NCBI GenBank assembly: GCA_964527205.1
Contig: CAZGQG010000005.1
Location: 19,573 to 83,572, forward strand
Length of the DNA: 64,000 nt
From: JARICQ01 sp964527205
GTDB taxonomy: Bacteria; Bacillota; Clostridia; Tissierellales; Tissierellaceae
Direction: 5' to 3'
Positions within the stretch are counted from its first letter, which is position 1. Each line of letters starts with the position of its first letter. The notes under the pieces were generated by a model. That model was not told the DNA's origin and made no database searches. It saw only the letters and a program-made list of their open reading frames with translations. Of this stretch, positions 63,119 through 64,000 are shown piece by piece. The position numbers and the translations under genes are program-made.

Positions 63119-63640
63119 TTATAATAAAATGCCTTTGATCTCTTTAGGTAATTTATCTTCATACCATTTACAATTTTCTACTCCTATTTCCTTTGCGGAA
63201 ACTAGTCCTTTAATTATACACTGGCTACAATAATATTTTTTCACATTCTGAACATTCTAAGCTCCCATGACCAGGAGCATCTAACTTACTCACTACATTC
63301 AACAAGTCTTGTTTTTCTCTATAAATTGTAGTTATATTAAGTTTAAATACATTGGCAATAGATTTGAATTTTTTTCCATTGTCTAATGCACAAAACTTAA
63401 TATTTCCTTCAAGAGTTATTGAAGGATTTCTTGTTAAGCCTCTACAATTATCTTCAGCTAATTCCCCATGTTTTACTTCATATAAAAAACCTGCACCAAA
63501 TTTATCATTAATTTTTTAAGCTTCATAAAGCATAAATGCATCTTCTAATAGCTTGAATATAGAATTTACATTGCAAAAATACATTCTTGCTTGAACACTC
63601 CCCTTACATTAACAGCTTTTAAATACATGAGCTCAACCCC
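63119..63640 (-). pseudogene. Decayed C-terminal part of a radical SAM/SPASM maturase
   Basis: Fragments in shifting frames are recognisable on the minus strand: GVELMYLKAVNV, then (frame change near 63600) KGSVQARMYFCNVNSIFKLL up to a TAA after MLYEA, then KINDKFGAGFLYEVKHGELAEDNCRGLTRNPSITLEGNIKFC, GKKFKSIANVF, CSECE, and (frame change near 63240) KYYCSQCIIKGLVSAKEIGVENCKWYEDKLP ending at a TAA. The cysteine spacing and GNIKFC segment fit the C-terminal SPASM region of peptide-modifying radical SAM enzymes. The N-terminal catalytic half is absent. At least one stop and two frameshifts make it non-functional. Confidence 0.55.
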
Positions 63641-63852
63641 CAATTTTATTTATGTAAATTTTTATCCTAAGTAATCATCTAATTCTTAGACCTGCCACTG
63701 GTTTATTTCCTCTTTTTCTTTACTTCCCTTTACTCTATTTGCTATTACATATATAATCTACAATATGACTGATATTTCAACAGGCATTCATGTCCCTTTT
63801 TGTATACTTTTAATAAAACCGTTATAATTATCTGTATTGGGAGGTTTTTTTA
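63641..63852. other. Intergenic stretch with no recognisable gene
   Basis: A/T-rich, 212 bp, between the maturase remnant and the XRE regulator. GGGAGG at 63839-63844 is the ribosome binding site of the latter. Nothing else is supported. Confidence 0.6.
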
Positions 63853-64000
63853 TTGTTTTATAATCTTGAATTGTTTGGAAAAAATTTAAAAGAATTAAGA
63901 GAAGTTCTAAAACTTAGTCAAAAATATATAGCTGAACAAACTAACATTGATGACAAAACCATTAGAAGAATTGAAAATGGTAAAGTATTGCCTAAATTAG
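63853..64000 (+). CDS. XRE-family helix-turn-helix regulator (5' part, cut by window end)
   Basis: 49 codons are visible from a TTG start with GGGAGG eight bases upstream: LFGKNLKELREVLKLSQKYIAEQTNIDDKTIRRIENGKVLPKL. This is a standard HTH_3 domain (recognition helix DDKTIRRIENG). The domain sits at the very N-terminus, as in Rap/Rgg/PlcR-like quorum regulators with C-terminal TPR repeats, but the rest is outside the window. Confidence 0.78.
   Translation, partial: MFYNLELFGKNLKELREVLKLSQKYIAEQTNIDDKTIRRIENGKVLPKL

Overview
The window is AT-rich, with short intergenic gaps, strong AGGAGG-type ribosome binding sites and hairpin terminators. This looks like a Gram-positive anaerobe of the Clostridia. 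Gene content (M16C protease, anaerobic corrin pathway with CbiK chelatase, radical SAM proteins, DegV and DhaL proteins, probable selenocysteine use) fits an amino-acid-fermenting Tissierellales-like lineage, but the exact taxon is inference. Most genes lie on the minus strand.

Layout: 1-1.5 kb, two translationally coupled TIGR00300 (archaeal-type ornithine cyclodeaminase-like) genes. 1.6-4.5 kb, an M16C metalloprotease. 4.6-7.9 kb, an ECF sigma factor with its membrane anti-sigma (RsgI-like ectodomain plus PepSY) and a second RsgI/PepSY protein that has no cytosolic sigma-binding region. That second gene is interrupted by a 100-N scaffold gap that looks artificial. 8-12 kb, a VTT membrane protein, a radical SAM enzyme, a divergent homologue of that enzyme without its cluster cysteines, and a TetR regulator. 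12.1-12.6 kb, a peroxiredoxin with an in-frame TGA at the peroxidatic residue. 12.7-19.4 kb, a heterodimeric ABC exporter, an enoyl-CoA hydratase and twin amidohydrolases. 19.5-34 kb, almost the whole anaerobic cobalamin pathway plus the CbiMNQO cobalt transporter, under an adenosylcobalamin riboswitch. Both amidotransferases of this set appear to have lost their glutaminase function.

34.2-36.8 kb, a Mn/Zn-type ABC importer. 36.9-42 kb, another ABC exporter pair, a LysE-type exporter and an agmatinase-family enzyme. 42.2-45.1 kb, a csoR-copZ-copA copper operon in which copA reads through an in-frame TGA, giving UxxC instead of CxxC in its second metal-binding domain, with a SECIS-like hairpin downstream. 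45.3-50.4 kb, YolD plus a Y-family polymerase, aldehyde and alcohol dehydrogenases and an SCP2-like protein. 50.5-58.3 kb, DegV, MATE, a PsiE-like/CorC-domain fusion, several membrane proteins and a FakA-FakB-like fusion. 58.4-63 kb, DUF523/DUF1722, TauE, BrkB, hemerythrin, a small membrane protein and CsbD. The last four units carry sigma-B-like promoters. 63-64 kb holds a decayed radical SAM/SPASM maturase remnant and the start of an XRE regulator.

The strongest leads are the two probable selenoproteins (peroxiredoxin and CopA), the loss of glutaminase function in both corrin amidotransferases, the cysteine-free radical SAM homologue beside its intact relative, and the sigma-B-like promoter cluster. 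No tRNA, rRNA, CRISPR array or insertion sequence was seen.
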